Shown piece by piece: positions 36,469 to 44,816 of a stretch of DNA of 60,946 nucleotides. A model generated the notes under the pieces. That model was not told the DNA's origin. It did not search any database and saw only the letters and a program-made list of their open reading frames with translations. Numbering within the stretch: position 1 is the stretch's first letter; every line of letters starts with the position of its first letter. The stretch covers positions 1 to 60,946 of the forward strand of contig JBJHBG010000007.1 in the NCBI GenBank assembly GCA_050485385.1, written 5' to 3'. The position numbers and the translations under genes are program-made. Source of the stretch: RECO01 sp050485385. GTDB taxonomy: Bacteria; Pseudomonadota; Alphaproteobacteria; Geminicoccales; Geminicoccaceae.

Positions 36469-37419
36469 TCACGCGGCCTTGCTGCGGCCGGTGAGGCGGA
36501 CGAACACGGTTTCCAGGTCGGCCTCGGAGGTGGCGAGGTCGGTGATGGTGAGACCCGCGGCGGCGATGGCGGCGAGCAGGTCGGCGACCCGCGTACGGCT
36601 CGGCTGGTAGTGGACGACCAGGCGGCCCGCGCCGTCGAGCGAGAAGCCTAGACCCAGGAGTGGCGCTGGGATCGCCTCGAGCGGCTCGGCGAGGGTGAGT
36701 GTCAGCGTCTTGTCGTCGAGCTGGCGGACCAGCCGGTCCTTCGTGTCGCATGCCACCACCCGGCCGCGGTCGATGATGGCGATGTCGTCGCAGAGCTCTT
36801 CCGCCTCCTCCAGGTAGTGAGTGGTCAGGACGATGGTCACGCCCTGCGCGTTGAGCTCGCCCATGTAGTCCCAGAGCTGGCGGCGGAGGTCGACGTCGAC
36901 CCCGGCGGTGGGCTCGTCGAGGATGACCACTTCCGGGCCGTGGACCAGCGCCTTGGCGACGAGCAGGCGGCGGCGCATGCCGCCCGACAGCGAACGGGCA
37001 TAGGCGTCGGCTTTGTCGGCGAGCCCGACCTTGTCGAGGATGTCGGCGGTGCGCCGTTGGGCCTTGGGTACGCCATAGAGGCCGGCCTGGAACTCCAGCG
37101 CCTCGCGCGGGCTGAAGAAGGCGTCCAGGTTCAGCTCCTGCGGGACCACGCCGATGGCGCGACGCGCCCGTCGTGGGTTGCGGTCGGGATCGATGCCACA
37201 GATACGGACGTCGCCCGCGTCCTTGTTCACCAGGCCCGCGAGGATGTTGATGAGGGTCGACTTGCCGGCGCCGTTCGGGCCGAGCAGGCCGAAGATGCCG
37301 CCGCGCGGCACGGTCAGGTCCACCCCGTCCAGGGCGCGCTTGGCCGGCTGGCCCTTCTGGGCACGATAGGTCTTCTGCAGGCCGCGGATGTCGATCGCGG
37401 GGGCGGCGACGGTGGCCAT
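36469..37419 (-). CDS. ABC transporter ATP-binding protein (ABC-2/daunorubicin type), orphan
   Basis: A 316-residue nucleotide-binding subunit. Walker A is GLLGPNGAGKST at about 44-55, the Q-loop VVPQELNLD, the signature SLSGGMRRR, Walker B VVILDEPTAGVD and the switch His in LTTHYLEEAE. The C-terminal extension of about 80 residues is typical of DrrA/CcmA-like exporters. No permease gene is adjacent: the tRNA lies downstream and a divergent operon begins 106 bases upstream. The partner must be elsewhere. The substrate is unknown. Confidence 0.92.
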   Translation of the reverse strand: MATVAAPAIDIRGLQKTYRAQKGQPAKRALDGVDLTVPRGGIFGLLGPNGAGKSTLINILAGLVNKDAGDVRICGIDPDRNPRRARRAIGVVPQELNLDAFFSPREALEFQAGLYGVPKAQRRTADILDKVGLADKADAYARSLSGGMRRRLLVAKALVHGPEVVILDEPTAGVDVDLRRQLWDYMGELNAQGVTIVLTTHYLEEAEELCDDIAIIDRGRVVACDTKDRLVRQLDDKTLTLTLAEPLEAIPAPLLGLGFSLDGAGRLVVHYQPSRTRVADLLAAIAAAGLTITDLATSEADLETVFVRLTGRSKAA

Positions 37420-37525
37420 GACGCTCCTTCGGTTTTTGGCGGTGGCTGCGGGTGGGCGCTGGCCCGCCTTGTAGCTCCGACCTCATCCGCTACACTAGCG
37501 GCGATCTCTTCGAGGAACGACGTCG

Positions 37526-37768
37526 ATGGCGCATGGCGAGGACTTCTTCCTGGTGAACGACCGCGAGGTCGTGATCACGCGGGCGTGGCACGTGGCCTGC
37601 GACGGCGGCGGCGGCGCGCTCGGACATCCCGTCGAGTACATCACGCTGGCGAGGGGCGGCCAGGCGGTCTGCAAGTATTGTGGGCGGCGCTACCTCCACG
37701 CGACGCATCCGGAGGCCGCGGCCGTGCGCGCCGAGGGGCAGCCCTACGCGCCCTCGGCCGCGGCCTGA
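37526..37768 (+). CDS. CHCC zinc-finger protein (NDUFS6-like)
   Basis: An 80-residue soluble protein with a zinc site formed by Cys25, His34, Cys49 and Cys52 (GHPVEYITL, then VCKYCGRRY), the CHCC pattern of the complex I accessory subunit NDUFS6 and its alphaproteobacterial homologues. It starts with ATG 37526. It lies only 12 bases upstream of the ABC exporter-like gene, so it appears to be the first gene of that operon. The promoter would lie in the 106 bases shared with the divergent ABC ATPase gene. Confidence 0.87.
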   Translation: MAHGEDFFLVNDREVVITRAWHVACDGGGGALGHPVEYITLARGGQAVCKYCGRRYLHATHPEAAAVRAEGQPYAPSAAA

Positions 37769-37780
37769 CGGCATCGGGCC

Positions 37781-40408
37781 ATGCGCCCGATGCACCCCAC
37801 GATCTTCGCCTACATCCGGGCGCACAGTTGGCGCCAGCAGCTCTGCATCCTGGCGCTGACGCTCGTCTCGCTGCCGTTCTTCTATCTGTGGGTGGAATTG
37901 CCGAAGCGGATCGTCGACGACGCGCTCGGCGGCCCGCCCGGGCCGCGCCAGCTCTGGGGGCTGGAACTCACGCGGCTCGACTACCTGTTGGCGCTCTGCC
38001 TCCTCTTTCTCGCCCTCGTCCTGGTCAACGGCGGCTTCAAGTACGTCATCAACGTCTATAAGGGCATCGTCGGCGAGCGCATGCTGAGGCGACTTCGCTA
38101 CGAGCTCTACCAGCGCATCCTGCGCTTTCCGCCCGCGCACTTCCGGGTCATGAGCCAGGGTCAATTGGTGCAGATGATCAACGCCGAGGTGGAGCCCCTC
38201 GGCGGCTTCATCGGCGATGCCTATTCGCTGCCCGCCTATCAGGGCGGCATGCTGCTCACCATCCTCGTCTTCATGTTCGTGCAGAACCCGCTGCTCGGCA
38301 TCGCTGCCGTCCTCTTCTATCCCTTGCAGATCTGGCTGATCCCCAAGCTGCAACGGCAGGTGAACCAGCTCGGCCGCGCCCGGGTACGCCAGATGCGGGT
38401 GGTGGCGGAGCGCATCGGCGAGAGTGCGTCGGGTGTGGTCGACATCCGCGCCAACGCCGCCCACGGCTACGAGGAGGCCCGTTTCTCCGACGAGCTGGGC
38501 AAGGTATTCTTCATCCGTTTCTCGATCTACAAGAAGAAATTCTTCATAAAATTCTTGAATAACTTCTTAGCACAATTTGCGCCTTTCCTTTTCTATTCGG
38601 TCGGCGGTTATCTGGTCTTGCAGGGTGAATTGACCATCGGCGCGATCCTGGCGGTGGTCGCGGCGCACGAGAAGCTGTCGGCGCCGTGGAAGGAACTGCT
38701 CACCTACTATCAGTCCATGTGGGACGCGATGATCAAGTACGAGCAGGTGGTGAGCCAGTTCGACCCGCCGGGCATGCTCGCCGAGCCCGAAGGCCAGGAG
38801 GCGGCCGATCTGACCGTCGCGTCGCCCCTGCAGGCCAAGGGCCTGAGCGTGGTCGACGAGGATGGCGATCCGGTGCTGGAGGGGATCGACCTGGAGATCG
38901 ACCTGCCCGCGCACGTGGCGGTGACCGGCAGCCCGGGCTCCGGCAAGCAGGCGCTGTTGCAGGCGGTGGCCGGGCTCCGGCCCGTGGCCGCCGGACGCTT
39001 GCAGTTGGGTGCCGTCGAGGTCGCGAAGCTGCCGGGTTCGGCGCTGGTGCGGCACGTCGGCTATGTCGGCAGTCCGGCGCAGGTGTTCGGCGGCACCGTC
39101 AAGGAGAACATGCTCTTCGGCGTCAAGCAGCATCTGCCGGAAGCGGCCAAGGACGGTGGTAGCCGCACCGAGCGCGACTACGACGAGGCGCGGGCCGCCG
39201 CCAACTCGCCGTTCGACAGCAGTGCGGACTGGGTCGACTACGCGGCCTGCGGCGTCGAGGACGCGGCGGGGCTGACCTTTTGGCTCGCCGAGGTGGCGAC
39301 GCTGGTGGGGTTGGATCAGGACCTCTTCGCCATGGGGCTGCGCGGCGATCTCGGCGACGTCGGCGCGGAGCTTTTGGGCGAGCGGCTGCTCGAGGCCCGG
39401 CGGCTGATGGCCGAGCGCCGCGCCGCCGACGGCCGCCTCGCCCGCCTCATCGAGGGCTTCGATCCGGCTCGCTACAACACCAACGCGACCGTCGCAGAGA
39501 ACCTCCTGTTCGGCACGCCGCGCAGCGACGCCTACGAGGTCGACCGGCTGCCCGAGAACCGCTGGGTCATGCGCGTCTTGGAAGAGCAGAGGTTGGACGT
39601 GGCCCTGCGGCAGGCCGGCTATCAGCTCGCGGAGACGATGGTCGAGCTGTTCGCCGAACTGCCGCCCGACCACGAGTACTACCGGCAGTTCAGCTTCATC
39701 GGCCCCGACGACCTGCCCGACTACCGGGCCCTGGTCGGCCGCATCGCCGCCGACGACGTGGCGACCCTCGGGGACCGAGCGGATCGCCGCCGCCTTCTGG
39801 CGCTGCCGCTGCGGCTGATCCCGACCCGTCATCGGCTCGACCTGTTGGACGAGACCTTGCAGGGCCGCATCGTCGAGGCCCGCCACGCGCTGCGCGAGGC
39901 GCTCCCGGACGCGGAGCGCGCCAAGATCGCCTTCTTCGATCCGGCCACGGTCAATCCGTCGGGGTCCGTTCAAGACAACATCCTGTTCGGCCGTATCGCC
40001 TACGGTCAGGCCAACGCCCAGTCGACGGTCGCCCGATTGGTGGGCGAGCTGATCGACGAGTTGGACCTGCGTCCGGCGATCGTCGCCCTCGGGCTCGAGG
40101 CGCAGGCCGGGCTCGGCGGCATTCGCCTGACGCCGGCGCAGCGGCAGAAGGTGGCCCTGGCCCGTGTGCTCGTAAGGCGTCCGGGGTTGCTGTTGCTCGA
40201 CGACCCGTTGGCGACGCTCGAGCGCGCCGAGCAGGTCGAGTTGCGCGATCGGCTGTTGGACCATATGGGCGGCCGCACGCTGCTCTGGTCGCACCAGCAC
40301 GAGGACTGGCTGGAACGTTTCGAGCGCGTGGTCGTCCTGGAGAACGGCACGCTGCGGTCGTTCGGGCCGCCGGGCGAGCCGAACCGCGACGCTCGGGCCG
40401 CCGAGTGA
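37781..40408 (+). CDS. ABC exporter-like protein with degenerate, triplicated nucleotide-binding region
   Basis: An 875-residue protein. Residues 1-335 form an ABC exporter membrane domain of about six helices. The C-terminal 500 residues form one expanded nucleotide-binding-like region, about twice the usual size. Walker A is GSPGSGKQ (383-390), with Gln at the Ser/Thr that normally binds Mg2+. The signature is LTPAQRQ (783-789) in place of LSGGQ. Walker B ends LLLLDDP with Asp for the catalytic Glu, and an H-loop His is kept (LWSHQHE). A motif like the segment after the Q-loop occurs three times: TVKENMLFG (439-447), TVAENLLFG (570-578) and SVQDNILFG (729-737). Copies two and three are each preceded by FDPA. 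ATP hydrolysis is doubtful. The substrate is unknown. Confidence 0.88.
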   Translation: MRPMHPTIFAYIRAHSWRQQLCILALTLVSLPFFYLWVELPKRIVDDALGGPPGPRQLWGLELTRLDYLLALCLLFLALVLVNGGFKYVINVYKGIVGERMLRRLRYELYQRILRFPPAHFRVMSQGQLVQMINAEVEPLGGFIGDAYSLPAYQGGMLLTILVFMFVQNPLLGIAAVLFYPLQIWLIPKLQRQVNQLGRARVRQMRVVAERIGESASGVVDIRANAAHGYEEARFSDELGKVFFIRFSIYKKKFFIKFLNNFLAQFAPFLFYSVGGYLVLQGELTIGAILAVVAAHEKLSAPWKELLTYYQSMWDAMIKYEQVVSQFDPPGMLAEPEGQEAADLTVASPLQAKGLSVVDEDGDPVLEGIDLEIDLPAHVAVTGSPGSGKQALLQAVAGLRPVAAGRLQLGAVEVAKLPGSALVRHVGYVGSPAQVFGGTVKENMLFGVKQHLPEAAKDGGSRTERDYDEARAAANSPFDSSADWVDYAACGVEDAAGLTFWLAEVATLVGLDQDLFAMGLRGDLGDVGAELLGERLLEARRLMAERRAADGRLARLIEGFDPARYNTNATVAENLLFGTPRSDAYEVDRLPENRWVMRVLEEQRLDVALRQAGYQLAETMVELFAELPPDHEYYRQFSFIGPDDLPDYRALVGRIAADDVATLGDRADRRRLLALPLRLIPTRHRLDLLDETLQGRIVEARHALREALPDAERAKIAFFDPATVNPSGSVQDNILFGRIAYGQANAQSTVARLVGELIDELDLRPAIVALGLEAQAGLGGIRLTPAQRQKVALARVLVRRPGLLLLDDPLATLERAEQVELRDRLLDHMGGRTLLWSHQHEDWLERFERVVVLENGTLRSFGPPGEPNRDARAAE

Positions 40409-40436
40409 CCACACGAGCAGGAGGGATGCCGAGCCG

Positions 40437-40904
40437 ATGAGTCTCAACCAGGACGTCCAGGCGCTCCGGACCATACCGCTGTTCGCCAAGGTCGACCCGG
40501 CGAAGCTGAAGCTGCTCGCCTTTACGAGCGAGCGGCTGACCTACATGGCCGAGGACGAGCTGTTCCACGAGGGCGATCCGGGCGACGCCGCCTACATCGT
40601 CATGCAGGGCGAGGCCGACGTGCTGGTGGAGACGCCCGAAGGCCCGCTCCGGGTCGCGAGCGTGGGCCGCAACGACATCGTCGGCGAGATCGCCATCCTC
40701 TGCGACGTGCCGCGCACGGCAACGGTGAAGGCCACCAGCGATCTGGTGACGCTGCGTATCTCCAAGGACGGCTTCTTCCACCTCGTCACCCAGTTCCCCG
40801 AGGTGGGGATCGAGATCATGGCGGAGCTTGCCGCCCGCCTCCATGCCACCACCCAGCAGCTCACCGCGGCGCGGCGCGAGCGGCCGGCCGCCCCGGGCCG
40901 ATGA
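40437..40904 (+). CDS. cyclic nucleotide-binding domain protein
   Basis: A 155-residue protein that is essentially one cNMP-binding domain: an N-terminal helix (LRTIPLFAKVDPAKLKLLA), the beta roll with YIVMQGEADVLV, and a phosphate-binding cassette GEIAILCDVPRTATV at residues 83-97 with the Glu and the Arg that hold the cyclic phosphate. A short C-helix follows. There is no DNA-binding helix-turn-helix, so it is not a Crp-type regulator. The ATG lies 28 bases after the ABC-like gene and the stop overlaps the adenylate cyclase start (ATGA). It probably senses cAMP made by that cyclase and acts on the transporter-like protein, which is inference from operon structure. Confidence 0.92.
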   Translation: MSLNQDVQALRTIPLFAKVDPAKLKLLAFTSERLTYMAEDELFHEGDPGDAAYIVMQGEADVLVETPEGPLRVASVGRNDIVGEIAILCDVPRTATVKATSDLVTLRISKDGFFHLVTQFPEVGIEIMAELAARLHATTQQLTAARRERPAAPGR

Positions 40905-42049
40905 GCCGAGCCGACCGTCTGCGCGACTGGCTGGCCGGCGACGGCGCTCGAATCCGGTTCCTCGAGCGCCTACTCGCCGAACTCGGCGCGCGCTTCGTCG
41001 ACGAGGGTGTCCCGATCGACCGCCTCACCCTCCACGCCCGCATCCTGCATCCGCAGTTCATGGCGGCACGGCTGCTTTGGCGGCCGGGCATGGCGGAGGC
41101 CGACGTCGCCCGCGCCGGGTACGGCCTGGTCGACGACCCGATCTTCCTGCAAAGCCCGGTCTTCGCGCTGTTCGAAGGCGTGGAGGGCCTGCGCCACCGC
41201 CTCGACGTGGCGGGTCCGGCCGACCCCTACCCGATCCTCGGCGAGCTGCGCGAGGAGGGCTTCACCGACTATGTCGGCCTGCCGCTCGTCATGTCGACCG
41301 GGCAGCGCCTCGCCCTGTCCTTCGCCACGCGCCGGCCGGGCGGCTTCACCACCGACGAGTTGGTGACCATCGACGCGGTCATGCCGACCCTGGCGATGGC
41401 GGCGGAGATCCGTATCGTGCGCCGGCTCGCCCGCACGCTCGGCGAGACCTATCTCGGCCAGCGCACCGGCAGCCGGGTACTCGACGGCAATATCCGTCGC
41501 GGCGACGTCGAGCGGATCGACGCGGTCGTCTGGTTCCTCGACATGCGCGGCTTCACCGCCCTCGCCGACAGCATGGCGCAGGACCTCCTGATCGACCGGC
41601 TCAACCGCTTCTTCGAGGCGTTCGGCGAGCCGGTCTTCGCCGTGGGCGGCGAGATCCTGAAGTTCATGGGCGACGCCATGCTCGCCGTGTTCACCGAAGC
41701 CGACGCCAGCGGGGCGGCACTCGACGCTGCCGAGCAAGGCTTCGCCAACCTCGCCCTCCTGAACGCGGCGTTGGCGGCCGAAGGCCAGCCGCCGATCGAC
41801 TGCGGCCTCGCCCTACACCGGGGGGCGGTGAGCTACGGCAACATCGGCACGCCCGGCCGGCTCGACTTCACCGTCATCGGCCCGGCGGTGAACGAGGCGG
41901 CCCGGCTTCAGGCGCTGGCCCGCGATCTGGGCAGGAGCCTGGTGCTGTCGCCGAGCTTCGCCGCCGGCTGCGGCCGCCCCGTGCGCTCGCTCGGCCAGCA
42001 CGCGGTGCACGGCCTCGACCGTCGGCTGGAGGCGTTCGAGCCGGCATGA
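40901..42049 (+). CDS. class III adenylate cyclase with N-terminal sensory region
   Basis: 382 residues. The first 190 residues form a soluble sensory-like region, possibly GAF-related (FTDYVGLPLVMSTGQRLALSF). A catalytic domain follows from about 205. Metal Asp214 is in FLDMRGFT and metal Asp258 in FMGDAML. Substrate-specifying Lys254 (EILKF) and Thr324 (LDFTVIG) fit ATP rather than GTP, and the transition-state residues Asn331 and Arg335 lie in VNEAARL. All key residues for cAMP formation are present. It overlaps the cNMP-binding gene and the methyltransferase gene by 4 bases each. No membrane helix is predicted. Confidence 0.92.
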   Translation: MSRADRLRDWLAGDGARIRFLERLLAELGARFVDEGVPIDRLTLHARILHPQFMAARLLWRPGMAEADVARAGYGLVDDPIFLQSPVFALFEGVEGLRHRLDVAGPADPYPILGELREEGFTDYVGLPLVMSTGQRLALSFATRRPGGFTTDELVTIDAVMPTLAMAAEIRIVRRLARTLGETYLGQRTGSRVLDGNIRRGDVERIDAVVWFLDMRGFTALADSMAQDLLIDRLNRFFEAFGEPVFAVGGEILKFMGDAMLAVFTEADASGAALDAAEQGFANLALLNAALAAEGQPPIDCGLALHRGAVSYGNIGTPGRLDFTVIGPAVNEAARLQALARDLGRSLVLSPSFAAGCGRPVRSLGQHAVHGLDRRLEAFEPA

Positions 42050-42720
42050 GCGAAAAGCCCAAGGACCTCGACCGCCAGCTCGTCCTCTTGATGGAAGGTG
42101 CGGGCATCGACCGCGTGATCGACGTCGGTGCCAATCGCGGCCAGTACGCCGCGAGGCTGCGCCGTGCCGGCCATGCGGGGCCGATCCTCTCGTTCGAGCC
42201 CCAGCCCTGCGCCCACGCCGCCCTGCTCCAGGCGGCGGCCGATGACGGCGTGTGGGAGATCGGGCCGCGCTTGGCGCTCGGCGCCACGGACGGCACCGTG
42301 ACGTTGGAGATCGCTGCCGAGGACGACATGAGTTCCCTGCGGCCCCAGACCGACGCGCTGCGTCGCCTGTCGCCGAGTTCGGCCGTGGTCGAGCGCGTGC
42401 CGGTGCGGCAGGCGCGGCTCGATGCCCTGCTGGCGGCGGAGCCCGGCGAGCGTCTCCTCGTCAAGCTCGACGTCCAGGGCGGCGAGGACGCGGCGCTCGA
42501 CGGCATGGCGGCGTTGTGGCCGCGGGTGCGCGCCGTGCAGTTGGAGTTGGCGCTGAGCGTGCTCTATGCCGGCGAGTGGCGCTACCTCGAGACCTGCCGG
42601 CGGCTGGAGAGCTTGGGCTACCGCCTGGCACTGGTGCTGCCGGGCTATTTCGACGGCAAGGTCAGGCGTCAGCTCCAGTTCGACGGGGTGTTCGTGCGCG
42701 ACGGCGCCGACGATGCTTGA
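42046..42720 (+). CDS. FkbM-family methyltransferase
   Basis: A 224-residue SAM-dependent methyltransferase. Motif I is RVIDVGANRGQYAARLR (about 23-39), followed by the acidic FEPQP loop, DDMSSLRPQTDAL and the FkbM signature LLVKLDVQGGEDAALDGM. The family methylates hydroxyls of sugars, polyketides and glycolipids. It starts ATG 42046, overlapping the cyclase stop, and its stop overlaps the next gene by 8 bases. It lies between a cAMP module and a phospholipid-type transferase, so a lipid or glycolipid acceptor is plausible but unproven. Confidence 0.88.
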   Translation: MSEKPKDLDRQLVLLMEGAGIDRVIDVGANRGQYAARLRRAGHAGPILSFEPQPCAHAALLQAAADDGVWEIGPRLALGATDGTVTLEIAAEDDMSSLRPQTDALRRLSPSSAVVERVPVRQARLDALLAAEPGERLLVKLDVQGGEDAALDGMAALWPRVRAVQLELALSVLYAGEWRYLETCRRLESLGYRLALVLPGYFDGKVRRQLQFDGVFVRDGADDA

Positions 42721-43330
42721 CCCCTTGGTCCGGCGCTGGATCGACGGCCCGCTGGATGCGGCGGGACGGCGGCTCGCCGCCCGTGGCGTCGCCGCCGACA
42801 CGATCACGCTCCTGGGCTTCGCCCTCGGCATGGCCGCCGCCGTCGCGATCGCCCTCGAAGCCTACGCTGCGGGCTTGGCCCTCTTCCTGCTCAACCGCGT
42901 CGCCGACGGCCTCGACGGAGCCGTGGCGCGGGCGGTCGGGCCGACGGATCGAGGCGGCTTTCTCGACATCGTGCTCGACTTCCTGGTCTACGCGGCCCTG
43001 CCGCTCGGCTTCGCCCTGGCCGATCCGGCGGCGAACGGCCTCGCCGCCACCGTGCTCCTCTTCTCCTTCGTCGGCACCGCCACGTCGTTCCTCGCCTATG
43101 CGATCTTCGCGTCGAAGCGGGGGCTCTCGACGCGGCTGCGCGGGCACAAGTCGATCTACTATCTGGGCGGGTTGACCGAGGGCACGGAGACGACCTTGGT
43201 GTTCGTCGCCATGCTGCTGCTGCCGGCGTGGTTTCCCTGGCTCGCCTGGGGCTTTGCCGCCGCCTGCGTGATCACGGCCGCCACGCGCGTCTACGCGGGC
43301 GCGGTTACCTTCCGAGCCGGGAGCGGCTGA
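42713..43330 (+). CDS. CDP-alcohol phosphatidyltransferase family protein
   Basis: A 205-residue membrane protein with about six helices. It has the family's metal and CDP-binding signature: Asp65, Asp68-Gly69, Ala72-Arg73, Gly81, Asp85 and Asp89. The spacing between AR and the Gly is seven residues instead of the usual eight. Such enzymes move a phosphatidyl group from CDP-diacylglycerol to an alcohol. The conserved LRGHKSIYYLGGLTEGTET segment is typical of an uncharacterised alphaproteobacterial branch. It overlaps the FkbM gene by 8 bases. Its last 26 bases overlap the convergent dsbB. Confidence 0.88.
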   Translation: MLDPLVRRWIDGPLDAAGRRLAARGVAADTITLLGFALGMAAAVAIALEAYAAGLALFLLNRVADGLDGAVARAVGPTDRGGFLDIVLDFLVYAALPLGFALADPAANGLAATVLLFSFVGTATSFLAYAIFASKRGLSTRLRGHKSIYYLGGLTEGTETTLVFVAMLLLPAWFPWLAWGFAAACVITAATRVYAGAVTFRAGSG

Positions 43331-43775
43331 GCGCAAGCGCGGCCAGCATCGCCAGGACGAGGGCCGCGAGGACGTGCCAGCCGGCCATCGTCAGGCCGAA
43401 GACCGACGGTCCCTCGACGTCGCAGCCGGGCCTGACCTGCGCCAGCATCGCCTGACGGAGCGCGTCGATCCCGCTCGCCACGTCCGGCACCCGACAGGCG
43501 TCCGGCAGCGCCAGCCAGCCGGCCTCGACGCCGACGTGGCGCAGCGAGATGGCGAAGGCCGCGACCATGGCGAGCGCTACCACCGCCAACCCGAGCCGGT
43601 GCCAGCGGATCGCCAGTGCAGCGCCGCCCAGGACCAGCACGACGAGGTGCGGCAGCCGGGCCTGGAGGCAGAGCGAGCAGGGCGCGTAGCCGAGCCCGTA
43701 CTGCACGTAGAAGGCGAGCCCGAGGGCCACGGCCGAGGCCGCCACCATCAGGCCCAGGAGCGAGCGGTCGACCAT
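43305..43775 (-). CDS. dsbB: disulfide bond formation protein DsbB
   Basis: A 156-residue inner-membrane protein with four helices that re-oxidises DsbA using quinone. The first periplasmic loop has the CxxC pair Cys33/Cys36 (APCSLCLQ). The second loop has a Cys pair in PDACRVPD and RPGCDVEG. It starts ATG 43775, seven bases after the stop of the YqaA-like gene. The 3' end overlaps the CDP-alcohol transferase gene on the other strand by 26 bases. Confidence 0.9.
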   Translation of the reverse strand: MVDRSLLGLMVAASAVALGLAFYVQYGLGYAPCSLCLQARLPHLVVLVLGGAALAIRWHRLGLAVVALAMVAAFAISLRHVGVEAGWLALPDACRVPDVASGIDALRQAMLAQVRPGCDVEGPSVFGLTMAGWHVLAALVLAMLAALALSRSRLGR

Positions 43776-43782
43776 GAAGCCC

Positions 43783-44382
43783 TCACAGCCAGCGGAGCAC
43801 CGCGAAGCCGCCGATCAGGAGCACGAAGAACACCACCGTGAGCCAGCCCAGGTTCTTTTCGATGAAGCTGCGAATCGGCGGGCCGAACTGCCACAGAAGT
43901 GCGGCGACGACGAAAAAGCGCAAGCCCCTGGACAGCACCGAGGCCCCCATGAAGGTGGTAAGGTCGAGGCCGACGGCGCCCGACGCGATGGTGATCACCT
44001 TGTAGGGAAAGGGCGTGAGGCCGGCGCCGAAGACGATCCAGGCCCCCTGGTCGTGGTACCAACCCTGGAAGAGCTGGAATTTGTCGGCGTAGCCGTAGAA
44101 GTCGAGCACCGGCTGGCCGATCGCTTCGAACAGGTAGTAGCCGATGCCATAACCGAACAGTCCGCCGAGCACCGAAGCGGCGGTGGCGACGGCGGCGTAG
44201 AGCCACGCTTTCTCGCGGGCGGCGAGGATCATGGGTATCAGCAGAACGTCCGGCGGTATCGGGAAGACCGAACTCTCGATGAAGGCGATCAGCGCCAGGA
44301 ACGGCAGAGCGTAGGGGGCCGTGGCCTTGGCCATGGTCCAGTCGTAGAGCGGGCGGATCACGTCGGTCTCCCGGTCGGGCAT
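43783..44382 (-). CDS. YqaA/DedA-family (VTT domain) membrane protein
   Basis: A 199-residue polytopic membrane protein of the SNARE-associated/VTT superfamily. It has the family's FIESSVFPIPPDVLLIPMIL re-entrant segment near residue 34 and the second conserved block GAGLTPFPYKVITIASGAVG with the functional Arg downstream (SRGLRFF). DedA-like proteins are linked to undecaprenyl phosphate or phospholipid flipping and membrane integrity. It starts ATG 44382 and is co-directional with dsbB (7 bases). Confidence 0.88.
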   Translation of the reverse strand: MPDRETDVIRPLYDWTMAKATAPYALPFLALIAFIESSVFPIPPDVLLIPMILAAREKAWLYAAVATAASVLGGLFGYGIGYYLFEAIGQPVLDFYGYADKFQLFQGWYHDQGAWIVFGAGLTPFPYKVITIASGAVGLDLTTFMGASVLSRGLRFFVVAALLWQFGPPIRSFIEKNLGWLTVVFFVLLIGGFAVLRWL

Positions 44383-44716
44383 CGGCTCGCCGCGCAGCAG
44401 CGACGATGCCGGCGAAGGGGCGTGGAGGTAGGCGCGGGTCCGGTAGCACGGCGGCTATCGACGAGGTCGCCCGGCAAGGCCGCGGGCGCCGTCGGATACG
44501 CCGCACTCGGCGGACGGCGGCGGAAGCTTGGTTGGGGAAGCATCGGTTGCGGGCGGATCCGCGCGGAGTTGGAACGGCGGCAACGGTTCCCCGCTACCGT
44601 CGTCGCTCTAAGGCGCTTCGCGCCGGAAGACCAGCCCCGGCGCCCGGGGACGACGCATGATCGATGCTCCGTTAGGTTGCTTGCCCGGAACCTGCGGCGT
44701 CGCGTGGACATCCACA

Positions 44717-44747
44717 TTGAGCTTGGTTATGACCGTGCGCGCATAAT
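44717..44747 (+). promoter_or_regulatory. putative promoter of hppA
   Basis: TTGAGC (44717-44722) and CATAAT (44742-44747), spaced by 19 bases, stand out in a GC-rich gap and lie about 70 bases upstream of the hppA start. The 434-base gap 44383-44816 otherwise holds two short hairpins (GGCGC-TTC-GCGCC at 44611-44623, and a CCCCGG/CCGGGG stem near 44635-44650). I see no gene in it. Confidence 0.4.
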
Positions 44748-44816
44748 AAGGGCCATGACGGCTCGAGCGGGCGGGCATGGCCACGCCCGGCTGACTTTCG
44801 CGCGGGAGTGTGGCGG

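Noticed and set aside
36469..37419. Joining the orphan ABC ATPase with the ABC-like protein at 37781 as one transporter
   Set aside because: They are divergent, and the second protein has its own, albeit degenerate, nucleotide domain.
40437..40904. A Crp/Fnr-type transcription factor
   Set aside because: The protein ends soon after the cNMP-binding domain and has no helix-turn-helix.
44383..44816. A gene in the gap before hppA
   Set aside because: Open frames there are short, Arg/Pro-rich and lack ribosome sites. A promoter and small hairpins explain the region better.
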